Shown: one piece after another, positions 9,163 through 17,679 of the stretch
How positions within the stretch are numbered: position 1 is the stretch's first letter
Layout of the letters: each line of letters begins with the position of its first letter
Assembly (NCBI GenBank): GCA_946405145.1
Contig: CAMJGE010000005.1
Coordinates: forward strand, 62,001 to 126,000
Origin: an uncultured Prevotella sp.
GTDB lineage: Bacteria; Bacteroidota; Bacteroidia; Bacteroidales; Bacteroidaceae
DNA: 64,000 nucleotides
Reading direction: 5' to 3'
Translations under genes and position numbers: made by a program
Notes under the pieces: generated by a model
Told to the model about the DNA's origin: nothing
What the model saw: the letters and a program-made list of their open reading frames with translations, nothing else
Database searches by the model: none

Positions 9163-10070
9163 TTCTGACTTCTTGTTATAACAAAGGGCCTATCACACCT
9201 GATGCTTGGGATCTGACAAGTCAGCAGATTGACTCCATCTCTTTTTATACCACCCATCATTACACCCAGAATTACAATTTCGTGGTGACTGGTGACTCGC
9301 TGGTTCTGGTGGCTCAGCAACCAGAGGATATGTCAGTGCCTGATGTGGTGTCGATGGAGATGCAGTCGGAGTCAGGTGAGCTACAGAAGGATTCTGTGAC
9401 GATTCATAAAAATGAGCGTATCGTTGTGGCAGACATCAAGACGCTTCCTGCCGACACGATAGATTCTGTATGGGTGAAGGTGGCACGCGACCAGCTTACT
9501 TTCGGATGGATTCATGAGAAGGAACTTCTGTCAAAGGTCTCTCCCGATGATCCTATCAGTCAGTTCATCGACATGTTCTCAAACATCCATCTGCTGGCAT
9601 TCCTTGCCATTATCGTGATGGTGGGTGTGGCATATGGCATCCGAAGCCTGATGCGCTTAGGGGCGAAGATCGTGCACTTCAATGATATTCCTTCTTTCTA
9701 TCCCACGCTGCTCTGCTTGCTAATATCGTCAGCTGCCGTTCTCTATAGTTCCATCCAGTTGTTCGATGCAGAGATGTGGCGCCATTTCTACTATCATCCT
9801 TCACTTAATCCCTTTGCGCTGCCATTCTGGTTGGGTGTGTTTGTTATCTCTGTGTGGACAATTGTCATCGTCGCCATTGCCACATTCGAAGATGTCACAC
9901 GTCATCTGCCAATGGGTAGTGCTATCCTTTATCTGGGAGGACTGTTGGGTATCTGTGCTTTCGACTATGTGGTGTTTAGTGTCGGTACCTTATATTATAT
10001 TGGTTATCCATTGTTGATAGCCTACTATGTGTTTGCCATTAAGCAACTGATGAAGCAGGACTCCATTTAG
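9090..10070 (+). CDS. Lipoprotein-like membrane protein of unknown function
   Basis: 326 residues. A hydrophobic N-terminus ends in a lipobox-like LTSC near residue 29. It is followed by an exported region of about 130 residues with an SH3-like look (KNERIVVADIKTL). Four to five transmembrane helices come after it, from about residue 165 to the end. I do not recognise the family. It begins 6 bp after the U32 gene, so the two are probably co-transcribed. Its stop overlaps the convergent hemW stop by 4 bp. Part of the signal segment (9131-9162) is built of the same GGTTATT words as the end of the preceding gene. Confidence 0.7.
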   Translation: MKIRNSLRASRLLKPFIGYCLTAIVLTSCYNKGPITPDAWDLTSQQIDSISFYTTHHYTQNYNFVVTGDSLVLVAQQPEDMSVPDVVSMEMQSESGELQKDSVTIHKNERIVVADIKTLPADTIDSVWVKVARDQLTFGWIHEKELLSKVSPDDPISQFIDMFSNIHLLAFLAIIVMVGVAYGIRSLMRLGAKIVHFNDIPSFYPTLLCLLISSAAVLYSSIQLFDAEMWRHFYYHPSLNPFALPFWLGVFVISVWTIVIVAIATFEDVTRHLPMGSAILYLGGLLGICAFDYVVFSVGTLYYIGYPLLIAYYVFAIKQLMKQDSI

Positions 10071-11179
10071 TCCACCAGCATCAGTTCACTCATCACCATA
10101 TCACTCACAAATAATCCTTTGCGTGTCAGATGCAGCCTTTGGCTGTCAATCGCCAACAGCCCGTCGTCGATAAATCGTTTGGCATTCTTCAAGCAATACT
10201 GACGATAACGTTCATGCAACAGAGAAAGGTCCAGTCCCTCACATGTGCGTAGGGCAACGGTTACCATATCGTTATAGCGCGTATCCTCATCGAGTGTCTC
10301 CGATTCATACAGACGCTCTCCTTGTTGGATGCCTTTGATATAACGACGTATATCGGCGATGTTCCAACTACGTGTCTTTAAGTCGAAAGAGTGGGCTGCA
10401 GCTCCAATGCCGATATAGGGTGTGCCATTCCAATAGCTGCTGTTATGCCGGCTGCGATAGCCCGACTTTGCAAAGTTCGATATCTCATAGTGCTCATAGC
10501 CCTTGGCAACGAGTTTGTCAATCAGCAGCTCATACATCTGTCGCTCCAGTTCCTCGTCGATGCTGGATGCAGAACTGTCAGTCTGGCACTTCTCATAGAG
10601 CACCGTTCCTTCTTCAATCATCAGACAGTAGCTCGAAAGATGCTCCACATCTAACGAGAGTGCCTTGTCGATATCCGACTTCCAGTCTTCCAGCGTCTCT
10701 TGGGGAAAACCATACATCAGGTCGATGCTGATATTGTTGATACCTGCTTCCCTAAGCCGGTCCACAGCCGATCCAACCTGTTCCGACGTGTGTCTCCGTC
10801 TGAGGAAATGTAGTCTCTCATCATTGAATGTCTGTGCTCCCATACTCACACGGTTCACAGGCAACCCGCTGATGCCTTTGGCAAATTCCGGTGTTATATC
10901 ATCAGGGTTACATTCGATGGTCACTTCTGCCGCTGCCGACACCTTATTATATTTATATAGAGCGTCGAAGATCCGATGGAGCTGTTGGATACTCAACTGA
11001 GAAGGTGTTCCACCACCCAGATAGATGGTGCCTACTGGTTCTGCGGAACCTCTCATCGCAAGTTCCTGACATATAGCATCCGTATATGCCTCACGGAGCG
11101 CCAGCCCCGTGGTGGAATAGAAGCCACAATAGATGCAACGGCTCTTACAGAATGGGATATGTATGTATAAACCTGCCAT
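10067..11179 (-). CDS. hemW: Radical SAM heme chaperone HemW
   Basis: 370 residues from the ATG at 11179. The frame stays open to 11218, but that longer form would run through the promoter at 11188-11219, and family members begin close to GLYIHIPFC. The radical SAM cluster is C11, C15 and C18 (FCKSRCIYCGF); the extra Cys after it is typical of HemW and distinguishes it from coproporphyrinogen oxidase HemN. The GGGTPS motif follows. HemW binds heme and delivers it to respiratory proteins. The promoter -7 box ends only 9 bp before the ATG, so the mRNA is nearly leaderless. It converges with the lipoprotein-like gene. Confidence 0.93.
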   Translation of the reverse strand: MAGLYIHIPFCKSRCIYCGFYSTTGLALREAYTDAICQELAMRGSAEPVGTIYLGGGTPSQLSIQQLHRIFDALYKYNKVSAAAEVTIECNPDDITPEFAKGISGLPVNRVSMGAQTFNDERLHFLRRRHTSEQVGSAVDRLREAGINNISIDLMYGFPQETLEDWKSDIDKALSLDVEHLSSYCLMIEEGTVLYEKCQTDSSASSIDEELERQMYELLIDKLVAKGYEHYEISNFAKSGYRSRHNSSYWNGTPYIGIGAAAHSFDLKTRSWNIADIRRYIKGIQQGERLYESETLDEDTRYNDMVTVALRTCEGLDLSLLHERYRQYCLKNAKRFIDDGLLAIDSQRLHLTRKGLFVSDMVMSELMLVD

Positions 11180-11187
11180 TTTTGGGG

Positions 11188-11219
11188 CAAAGATACGATT
11201 AAGCGAGCAAAAAACCAAA
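11188..11219 (-). promoter_or_regulatory. Bacteroidetes promoter of hemW
   Basis: On the minus strand a -33 TTTG (11216-11219), a 20-bp spacer and a perfect -7 box TATCTTTG (11188-11195). Confidence 0.8.
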
Positions 11220-11225
11220 TGTATT

Positions 11226-11257
11226 TGAGTATTTTCGAGCGTGAGTATCTTCGAGCG
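11226..11257. repeat. 16-bp tandem direct repeat in the hemW/EF-G intergenic region
   Basis: TGAGTATTTTCGAGCG (11226-11241) is followed directly by TGAGTATCTTCGAGCG (11242-11257), with one mismatch. It lies between the two divergent promoters and could be a binding site for a dimeric regulator; that is inference. Confidence 0.55.
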
Positions 11258-11299
11258 TAGCTCAGAATTACTAATTTTGTTTAATATTTGAAAGAAATC

Positions 11300-11331
11300 T
11301 TTGGTGTTTTGTAGGAAAATGTCTAATTTCG
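11300..11331 (+). promoter_or_regulatory. Probable promoter of the EF-G paralogue gene
   Basis: TTTG (11300-11303), 20-bp spacer, then TAATTTCG (11324-11331), one mismatch from TAnnTTTG. The ATG follows 39 bp later. Confidence 0.6.
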
Positions 11332-11370
11332 TGCCGACAAAATGAATTATTCACCTAAGACTAAATTGAT

Positions 11371-13530
11371 ATGAAAGTTTATCAGACTAACGAGATCAAA
11401 AACATTGCATTGCTTGGCAGTGCGGGTAGCGGCAAGACTACTCTTGCCGAATCAATGGTTTACGAGGCCGGCATCATTAAGCGTCGCGGCACCGTAGAAG
11501 GTAAGAACACCATGAGCGATTATTTCCCTGTTGAACAGGAATATGGCTACTCGGTGTTCTCTACTGTTTTTCATGTAGAGTGGAATAACAAGAAGCTGAA
11601 CATCATCGACTGTCCGGGTTCCGACGACTTCGTGGGTGGTGCTATCACCGCTCTGAACGTCACCGATCAGGCTGTGCTGCTCATCAATGGCCAGTATGGT
11701 CCTGAGGTAGGCACCATGAATGCTTTCCGCAACACAGAGAAGCTGAAGAAGCCCGTCATCTTCCTGGTGAACCAGCTGGATCGCGACAACTGCGACTTCG
11801 ACCAGATTCTGAACCAGTTGAAGGAGGTTTATGGTCCAAATTGTGTGCCCGTTCAGTATCCTATCGCTACAGGTGCTGGTTTCAACAGCGTGATTGATGT
11901 GCTGCTGATGAAGAAATACTCATGGAAGCCCGAAGGTGGTGCTCCTATCATCGAGGATATTCCTGCCGATCAGTTGGAGAAGGCCAAGGAGTGGAAGGCA
12001 GCGCTTGTTGAGGCTGCAGCTGCTGGCGACGACACACTGATGGAGAAGTTCTTCGAGAGCGAGGACCTCAGCGAGGACGAGATGCGTGAGGGTATCCGTA
12101 AGGGTCTTGTCACACGTAGCATCTTCCCTGTATTCTGCGTTTGTGCAGGTCGTGATATGGGTGTCCGCCGTCTGATGGAGTTCCTGGGTAATGTGGTTCC
12201 CTTCGTGAGTGAGATGCCTGTCATCAAGAATGCAGCCGGTAAGGATGTTCCTGCCGACTCTTCTGCTCCCACATCACTTTATTTCTTCAAGACAGGTGTT
12301 GAGCCCCATATCGGTGAGGTTCAGTACTTCAAGGTGATGAGTGGTGTTGTGAAGAGTGGTGACGATCTGACCAATGCCGATCGTGGTTCTAAGGAGCGCA
12401 TGGGTACACTCTATGCTTGTGCTGGTGCCAACCGTATTCAGGTCGATCAGCTCGTAGCTGGTGATATCGGCTGTACTGTGAAGCTGAAGGATGTGAAGAC
12501 TGGCAACACGCTGAATGGCAAGGATGTTGATAATAAGTTCGACTTCATCAAGTATCCTAACTCTAAGTTCTCTCGTGCCATCAAGGCAGTTAACGAGGCT
12601 GAGACTGAGAAGATGATGGCAGCTCTGCAGAAGATGCGTCAGGAGGATCCCACATGGGTTGTTGAGCAGTCTAAGGAGTTGCGCCAGATCATCGTTCATG
12701 GTCAGGGTGAGTTCCACCTGCGTACCTTGAAGTGGCGTATGGAGAACAACGAGAAGATCCAGATTGAATATCAGGAGCCGAAGATTCCATATCGTGAGAC
12801 CATTACGAAGATGGCTCGTGCCGACTATCGTCATAAGAAGCAGTCGGGTGGTGCCGGACAGTTTGGTGAGGTTCATCTGATTGTAGAGCCTTATACCGAT
12901 GGTATGCCTGATCCTACCTCATTCACCATCAACGGCCAGGAGTTCAAGATGAACATCAAGTCGAAGGAAGAGAAAGATCTGGAGTGGGGTGGTAAGCTCG
13001 TATTCATCAACAGCGTTGTTGGTGGTGCCATCGATACCCGTTTCATGCCTGCCATCCTGAAGGGTGTGATGGAGCGTATGGAGCAGGGTCCGTTGACAGG
13101 TTCTTATGCCCGCGACGTACGTGTGATTGTCTATGACGGTAAGATGCACCCCGTAGATTCTAACGAGCTCTCATTCATGCTGGCAGCCCGTAACGCCTTC
13201 TCTGCAGCCTTCAAGGAGGCAGGTCCAAAGGTGCTGGAGCCTATCTACGACCTTGAGGTGCTGGTTCCTGCCGACTACATGGGTGATGTGATGAGCGATC
13301 TGCAGGGTCGTCGTGCCATCATCATGGGTATGGACTCAGAGAGCGGTTACCAGAAGCTCACTGCTAAGATTCCTCTCAAGGAGTTGGCAAGCTACTCTAT
13401 CGCCTTGTCATCACTGACTGGTGGACGCGCTTCGTTCACAACAAGCTTCTCAAGCTATGAGCTTGTACCGAACGATATCCAGCAGGCACTGATCAAGGAG
13501 CATGAAGCTGAATTGAAGGAAGAAGATTAA
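11371..13530 (+). CDS. fusA2: EF-G paralogue with degenerate GTPase centre (EF-G2 type)
   Basis: 719 residues with all EF-G domains. The G domain departs from canonical EF-G: the P loop is GSAGSGKT, and switch II reads DCPGSDDF (80-87) where translocating EF-G has DTPGHVDF. The catalytic histidine is therefore Ser84. The NKxD motif is NQLD. This matches Bacteroides EF-G2, a paralogue reported to support elongation without GTP hydrolysis and to be needed for gut colonisation under starvation. The canonical fusA is not in the window. The gene stands alone, with its own promoter and a strong terminator at 13557. Slow, GTP-sparing translocation in carbon starvation is the family-based expectation. 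Confidence 0.88.
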   Translation: MKVYQTNEIKNIALLGSAGSGKTTLAESMVYEAGIIKRRGTVEGKNTMSDYFPVEQEYGYSVFSTVFHVEWNNKKLNIIDCPGSDDFVGGAITALNVTDQAVLLINGQYGPEVGTMNAFRNTEKLKKPVIFLVNQLDRDNCDFDQILNQLKEVYGPNCVPVQYPIATGAGFNSVIDVLLMKKYSWKPEGGAPIIEDIPADQLEKAKEWKAALVEAAAAGDDTLMEKFFESEDLSEDEMREGIRKGLVTRSIFPVFCVCAGRDMGVRRLMEFLGNVVPFVSEMPVIKNAAGKDVPADSSAPTSLYFFKTGVEPHIGEVQYFKVMSGVVKSGDDLTNADRGSKERMGTLYACAGANRIQVDQLVAGDIGCTVKLKDVKTGNTLNGKDVDNKFDFIKYPNSKFSRAIKAVNEAETEKMMAALQKMRQEDPTWVVEQSKELRQIIVHGQGEFHLRTLKWRMENNEKIQIEYQEPKIPYRETITKMARADYRHKKQSGGAGQFGEVHLIVEPYTDGMPDPTSFTINGQEFKMNIKSKEEKDLEWGGKLVFINSVVGGAIDTRFMPAILKGVMERMEQGPLTGSYARDVRVIVYDGKMHPVDSNELSFMLAARNAFSAAFKEAGPKVLEPIYDLEVLVPADYMGDVMSDLQGRRAIIMGMDSESGYQKLTAKIPLKELASYSIALSSLTGGRASFTTSFSSYELVPNDIQQALIKEHEAELKEED

Positions 13531-13556
13531 TAGTTATATTTATATTTAGGGTTTTG

Positions 13557-13593
13557 TATCCCCGTTGGATTCTTCTAGCGGGGGTATTTTTTT
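13557..13593 (+). terminator. Rho-independent terminator of the EF-G paralogue
   Basis: A 10-bp stem, 13557-13566 with 13577-13586 and two wobble pairs, closes a 10-nt loop and is followed by seven T residues. Confidence 0.85.
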
Positions 13594-13690
13594 GTTTGCT
13601 TATTTTTAATTAAAAACTAAAACCATGTTAAATAATAAAAATTTCCGATTAATAATTAACATATCATGAATTTGTATTTAAGAATTAGAC

Positions 13691-13698
13691 TACTTTTG
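13691..13698 (+). promoter_or_regulatory. -7 promoter box of the rprX-rprY operon
   Basis: TACTTTTG lies 22 bp before the kinase ATG. A TTTG at 13671 has only a 16-bp spacer, so the -33 element is uncertain. Confidence 0.6.
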
Positions 13699-13720
13699 CA
13701 GTCGATTAGAAATCAATGTA

Positions 13721-15283
13721 ATGAAGAAAAGTACAATTTGGATAATCGCTATAGTTATGGGCTTGTCGTTTGTAGGCCTTCTGCTCTTGCAGATCTCTTA
13801 TATCGAAGAGATGACCAAGATGAAGAAGGAACAGTTCGACGAGTCCGTAAACCGTAGTCTCTATCAGGCCTCTCGTAATCTTGAGATGAACGAGACGCTC
13901 CGTTATCTGGAGAAAGATGTGAAGCAGACGGAGCGCAAGGCTTTCCATCAGGACTCCGTGATGGTTGACGGCCTTGATGGTACCATTAAGCAGAGCCATC
14001 AGTATGCAGTAGCTGCCGACGATGGTACTGTCTATTCCTCTTTTGAATTGAAGACGTTTGCCATTAAGCCAGCCAATGTGCCCAAGGCAATGATCCTGCG
14101 TACCGATAAGAACTCCATCTCAGAAGCCTCCAAGTCGCTGCAGGAGATTGTGCGCAATCGCTATGTGTATCAGAAGGCGCTGCTCGACGAGGTGGTGTAT
14201 AACATCCTTTATACAGCATCCGACAGACCGTTGAAGGAACGTATCAACTTCAAGCTCCTCGATCAGGACATCCGCGCTGAGCTGATGAACAATGGTGTGA
14301 ATATCCCTTATCACTTCCGCGTGGAGACAGCCGATGGGCGTGAGATCTACCGTTGTCCCGACTACACTGAGGAAGGTGAGGAATATACCTACAAGCAGAC
14401 ATTGTTCCGCAACGACCCCTCTCCGAAGATGGGTATCGTGAAGGTTCACTTCCCCGACATGAACGCCTACATCTTCTCCAGCGTGCGGTTTATGATCCCG
14501 GCTATGGTGTTTACCGTCGTTCTGCTGATCACCTTTATTTTCACCATCGTTGTGATATTCCGTCAGAAGCGCTATAACGAGATCAAGAACGACTTCATCA
14601 ACAATATGACGCACGAGCTCAAGACACCGATCTCCAGTATCTCACTGGCAGCACAGATGCTCAACGACGAGTCAGTCACCAAGAGCCCCTCGATGCTTCA
14701 GCACTTAGGTGGTGTCATCAATGATGAGTCCAAGCGTCTGCGCTTCCTGGTGGAGAAGGTGCTTCAGATGTCGATGTTCGACCGCAAGCAGGCTACCTTT
14801 AAGAAGAAAGAACTCGACCTCAATGAGTTGCTGGAGTCAGTCGCTGGCTCATTCTCTCTCCGTGTGGAGCATACGGGTGGAAAGATCTACACCGAGATAG
14901 AAGCTGTCGATTCAGCCATCTTTGTCGATGAGGTGCATTTCCAGAATGCCATCACTAATCTGATGGACAATGCCGTGAAGTATCGCAAGCCAGAGGAGCC
15001 GTTGGATATCTATATCCGTACCTGGAACGAGAAGGATCATCTCTGCTTCTCCATTCGCGACACGGGTCTGGGCATCAAGAAAGAGAATGTCCGTAAGATA
15101 TTTGATAAGTTCTATCGTGTTCATACGGGTAATGTGCACGATGTGAAAGGCTTCGGCTTAGGTCTGGCCTACGTGAAGAAGATTATCACCCTCCATGAGG
15201 GCGAGATCAAATGTGAGTCGGAGCTCGGCAAGGGTACTACCTTTACCATCAAGCTTCCGCTTCTGAAAGAAGATAATTCATAG
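13721..15283 (+). CDS. rprX: Membrane sensor histidine kinase, RprX-like
   Basis: 520 residues. TM1 is near residues 5-25, a periplasmic sensor of about 230 residues follows, and TM2 is near 260-285. The HisKA domain has the phospho-acceptor His298 in MTHELKTP. The HATPase_c domain has an N box (NAITNLMDNAVKY), a G1 box (DTGLGI), an F box (FDKFYRV) and a G2 box (GFGLGL). Length, gene order and partner size match Bacteroides RprX-RprY. The response regulator gene starts 26 bp later. The signal sensed is unknown. The name rests on overall resemblance rather than alignment; histidine kinase as a class is certain. Confidence 0.9.
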   Translation: MKKSTIWIIAIVMGLSFVGLLLLQISYIEEMTKMKKEQFDESVNRSLYQASRNLEMNETLRYLEKDVKQTERKAFHQDSVMVDGLDGTIKQSHQYAVAADDGTVYSSFELKTFAIKPANVPKAMILRTDKNSISEASKSLQEIVRNRYVYQKALLDEVVYNILYTASDRPLKERINFKLLDQDIRAELMNNGVNIPYHFRVETADGREIYRCPDYTEEGEEYTYKQTLFRNDPSPKMGIVKVHFPDMNAYIFSSVRFMIPAMVFTVVLLITFIFTIVVIFRQKRYNEIKNDFINNMTHELKTPISSISLAAQMLNDESVTKSPSMLQHLGGVINDESKRLRFLVEKVLQMSMFDRKQATFKKKELDLNELLESVAGSFSLRVEHTGGKIYTEIEAVDSAIFVDEVHFQNAITNLMDNAVKYRKPEEPLDIYIRTWNEKDHLCFSIRDTGLGIKKENVRKIFDKFYRVHTGNVHDVKGFGLGLAYVKKIITLHEGEIKCESELGKGTTFTIKLPLLKEDNS

Positions 15284-15309
15284 TATTAACAATAAAAACA
15301 AACACCATT

Positions 15310-16011
15310 ATGGAAGACAAACTGAAAATTTTGCTTTGCGAGGATGATGAGAACCTCGGAATGCTGCTTCGTGAGTATCTGCAGGCCAAGGGCTTTGTAG
15401 CTGAACTCTGTGCCGACGGCGATGCCGGATTCAAGGCCTTCTTAAAAAACAAGTTCGATATTTGCGTACTCGATGTGATGATGCCAAAGAAAGATGGTTT
15501 CACGCTGGCTCAGGAGATTCATGCTGCCAGTCCCGATGTGCCCATCATCTTCCTCACCGCCAAGACACTGAAGGAAGATATTCTTGAAGGCTTCAAGATC
15601 GGTGCCGACGATTATATCACCAAACCCTTCTCTATGGAGGAGCTCGTGTTCCGTATTGAAGCCATCCTGCGCCGCACCAAGGGCAAGAAGAGCAAGGAAT
15701 CTACCGTCTATCGCATCGGTAACTTCACCTTCGACACCCAGAAGCAGCTGCTGAGTATCGGTGAGAAGCAGACCAAGCTCACCACGAAGGAGAATGAGCT
15801 GCTGGCACTGCTCTGCAGTCATGCCAACGAGATCCTGCAGCGCGACTTTGCCCTGAAGACCATCTGGATCGACGACAACTACTTCAATGCACGCTCTATG
15901 GATGTGTATATCACCAAGCTCCGTAAGCACCTGAAGGAAGATCCTCAGATCGAGATTATCAATATCCACGGCAAGGGCTATAAGCTGATCACCCCTGAGC
16001 TGGATATGTAG
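15310..16011 (+). CDS. rprY: OmpR-family response regulator, RprY-like
   Basis: 233 residues. The receiver domain (about 1-120) has an acidic pocket near E11/D12/D13, the phospho-acceptor Asp55 (CVLDVMMP) and conserved Thr and Lys (FLTAKT, TKPF). A winged-helix OmpR/PhoB DNA-binding domain fills about 130-230 (NELLALLC and the MDVYITKLRKHL recognition region). It is co-transcribed with the kinase upstream. RprY-type regulators in this phylum have been tied to stress responses and sodium-linked or redox functions; no target site can be assigned here. Confidence 0.93.
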   Translation: MEDKLKILLCEDDENLGMLLREYLQAKGFVAELCADGDAGFKAFLKNKFDICVLDVMMPKKDGFTLAQEIHAASPDVPIIFLTAKTLKEDILEGFKIGADDYITKPFSMEELVFRIEAILRRTKGKKSKESTVYRIGNFTFDTQKQLLSIGEKQTKLTTKENELLALLCSHANEILQRDFALKTIWIDDNYFNARSMDVYITKLRKHLKEDPQIEIINIHGKGYKLITPELDM

Positions 16012-16034
16012 TTGATAGCAGACAACTGATAGTT

Positions 16035-16214
16035 ATGACGACTATTAAAGGCTATATGGGAGTGGCGCTGATTTTACTCGGCGCCCTCCTTTTGATAGTT
16101 AGTTACATTGCCGGGTGGGCATCCAGCAACCTGGTGCTGCTCTCAGGCTTGATACTCATCGTTTTAGGAGCTTTCATGCATATTAAGCACCTTAAAAATG
16201 GCGAAAAGTATTAA
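16035..16214 (+). CDS. Small two-helix membrane protein (59 aa)
   Basis: ATG at 16035 to TAA at 16212-16214, 59 residues. Two hydrophobic helices (about 9-28 and 33-50) are separated by a short polar turn (AGWASSN), and the C-terminus is basic (HIKHLKNGEK). It starts 23 bp after the rprY stop, so it probably belongs to that operon. The family is not recognised. Small hydrophobic proteins next to sensor kinases sometimes modulate the kinase, but that is only a possibility here. Confidence 0.65.
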   Translation: MTTIKGYMGVALILLGALLLIVSYIAGWASSNLVLLSGLILIVLGAFMHIKHLKNGEKY

Positions 16215-16273
16215 ATAGTGTTAAGGATTGGTGGAAATTGTAAATTGTGAATCGTCAAATCGCAAAATTTCAC

Positions 16274-16281
16274 TACCTTTG
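16274..16281 (+). promoter_or_regulatory. -7 promoter box of the rpsF operon
   Basis: TACCTTTG, 50 bp before the rpsF ATG. No good -33 TTTG is found at the usual spacing. The leader after it is very AT-rich. Confidence 0.6.
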
Positions 16282-16331
16282 CACCCGCTTTTCGAAGCAC
16301 ATTATTAATTTTTTATTTTTATTATTGAGTT

Positions 16332-16676
16332 ATGAATCAATACGAAACCGTTTTCATTTTAACTCCCGTTTTGTCTGATGAACAGATGAAGGAAACGGCC
16401 GCAAAATTCAAGAAGGTCCTCACCGATAAGGGTGCAGAGATCATCAACGAAGAGGCCTGGGGACTGAAGAAGATGGCTTATGCTATTCAGAAGAAATCTA
16501 CAGGTTTCTACTGCCTGATAGAGTTCAAGGCTGAGCCAGAAGTGATTAAGACACTGGAGACCGCTTTCCGTCGTGACGAGAAGGTAATCCGCTTCCAGAC
16601 AGTTAAACTTGACAAGTATGCTGCAGAGTACGCCGAGAAGCGTCGCGCAAAGCTTGGTAAAAAAGAGGAGGCTTAA
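16332..16676 (+). CDS. rpsF: 30S ribosomal protein S6
   Basis: 114 residues, normal S6 length. It shows the N-terminal strand [15 protein letters not shown], the [14 protein letters not shown] segment and the central [10 protein letters not shown] motif that contacts S18. It is the first gene of the conserved rpsF-rpsR-rplI cluster, with rpsR 3 bp downstream. S6 binds S18 on the platform of the small subunit. Confidence 0.98.
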   Translation: MNQYETVFILTPVLSDEQMKETAAKFKKVLTDKGAEIINEEAWGLKKMAYAIQKKSTGFYCLIEFKAEPEVIKTLETAFRRDEKVIRFQTVKLDKYAAEYAEKRRAKLGKKEEA

Positions 16677-16679
16677 ACT

Positions 16680-16946
16680 ATGGCAGAGCAAAGTGAAATC
16701 CGTTATTTGAACGCTCCTTCTATCGATACGAAGAAGAAGAAGTACTGCCGTTTCAAGAAGAGCGGTATCAAGTACATCGACTACAAGGATCCCGAGTTCC
16801 TGAAGAAGTTCCTCAACGAGCAGGGTAAGATTCTTCCCCGCCGTATCACCGGAACATCTCTGAAGTATCAGCGTCGTGTGGCTCAGGCCGTGAAGCGTGC
16901 CCGCCAGATCGCCCTGCTGCCTTACGTAACCGATTTGATGAAATAA
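16680..16946 (+). CDS. rpsR: 30S ribosomal protein S18
   Basis: 88 residues. The family core is complete, with the [16 protein letters not shown] segment, the [10 protein letters not shown] loop and the basic helix [19 protein letters not shown]. It lies between S6 and L9. The Bacteroidetes form has a short N-terminal extension ([15 protein letters not shown]). Confidence 0.98.
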   Translation: MAEQSEIRYLNAPSIDTKKKKYCRFKKSGIKYIDYKDPEFLKKFLNEQGKILPRRITGTSLKYQRRVAQAVKRARQIALLPYVTDLMK

Positions 16947-16965
16947 TTAAGGAGGACGCAAGATT

Positions 16966-17559
16966 ATGGAAATTATACTGAAAGAAGATATTATCGGTCT
17001 GGGATTTAAGAACGATATCGTGAACGTTAAGTCTGGCTACGGCCGCAACTACCTCATTCCTCAGGGAAAGGGTGTGATTGCATCTCCGTCAGCTAAGAAG
17101 ATCCTCGCTGAGAACCTGAAGCAGCAGGCACACAAGCTCGCTGCCCTGAAGGCTGCTGCCGAGGAGAAGGCTGCCCAGCTCAATGGCGTAGCCCTCGAGA
17201 TTGCTGCCAAGGTGAGCGCTACAGGTCAGCTCTACGGTTCAGTAGGTGCTGCTCAGGTAGCCGATGAGCTCGCAAAGCAGGGTAAGGATGTTGATCGTAA
17301 GATCATCACCATGAAGGATGCCAAGAAGATTGGCGACTATGTAGCTCTCGTACACTTCCACAAGGAGGTAACTGTAGAGATTCCCGTTAAGGTTGTTGCT
17401 GAGAACGCTGCTGAGCTGAAGGCTGCTGCTGAGGCTGAGGCTGCTATCAAGGCTGCTGCCGATGCCAAGAAGGCTGCTGCTGAGGTAGCTGAGGAGGCTG
17501 TAGAGGAAGCTCCCGCAGAAGAGGCTGTTGCTGAAGAAGAGGCACCCGCTGAGGCTTAA
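16966..17559 (+). CDS. rplI: 50S ribosomal protein L9 with acidic Ala/Glu tail
   Basis: 197 residues against about 150 for typical L9. The N-terminal domain (MEIILKEDIIGLGFKNDIV, then GYGRNYLIP) and the C-terminal domain (LYGSVGAAQVADEL, VTVEIPVKV) are intact. About 50 extra residues at the end are almost only Ala, Glu and Val, a low-complexity tail seen in related Bacteroidales. An AGGAGG-like sequence (taaggagg, 16948-16955) precedes the start, one of few Shine-Dalgarno-like sites in the window. It ends the operon, 61 bp before a strong terminator. Confidence 0.97.
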   Translation: MEIILKEDIIGLGFKNDIVNVKSGYGRNYLIPQGKGVIASPSAKKILAENLKQQAHKLAALKAAAEEKAAQLNGVALEIAAKVSATGQLYGSVGAAQVADELAKQGKDVDRKIITMKDAKKIGDYVALVHFHKEVTVEIPVKVVAENAAELKAAAEAEAAIKAAADAKKAAAEVAEEAVEEAPAEEAVAEEEAPAEA

Positions 17560-17620
17560 GAATCAATTAAACAATTAATAATAACATGCTGTAAGGCATC
17601 ATTATTTATTATGACGTTGT

Positions 17621-17652
17621 CCCGGAGGTTGCAAGACTTCCGGGATTTTTTT
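17621..17652 (+). terminator. Terminator of the rpsF-rpsR-rplI operon
   Basis: CCCGGAGG (17621-17628) pairs with CTTCCGGG (17637-17644) around an 8-nt loop, followed by ATTTTTTT. Confidence 0.9.
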
Positions 17653-17679
17653 AATCAACTGTTTATCTATAACACAACA

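Noticed and set aside
13666..13857. 63-codon plus-strand frame before and inside rprX
   Set aside because: It overlaps the kinase N-terminus in another frame and includes the promoter box; the kinase start at 13721 explains the region.
17611..17679. N-terminal extension of the SDR gene
   Set aside because: It would run through the rplI terminator hairpin; the start at 17680 matches the family N-terminus.
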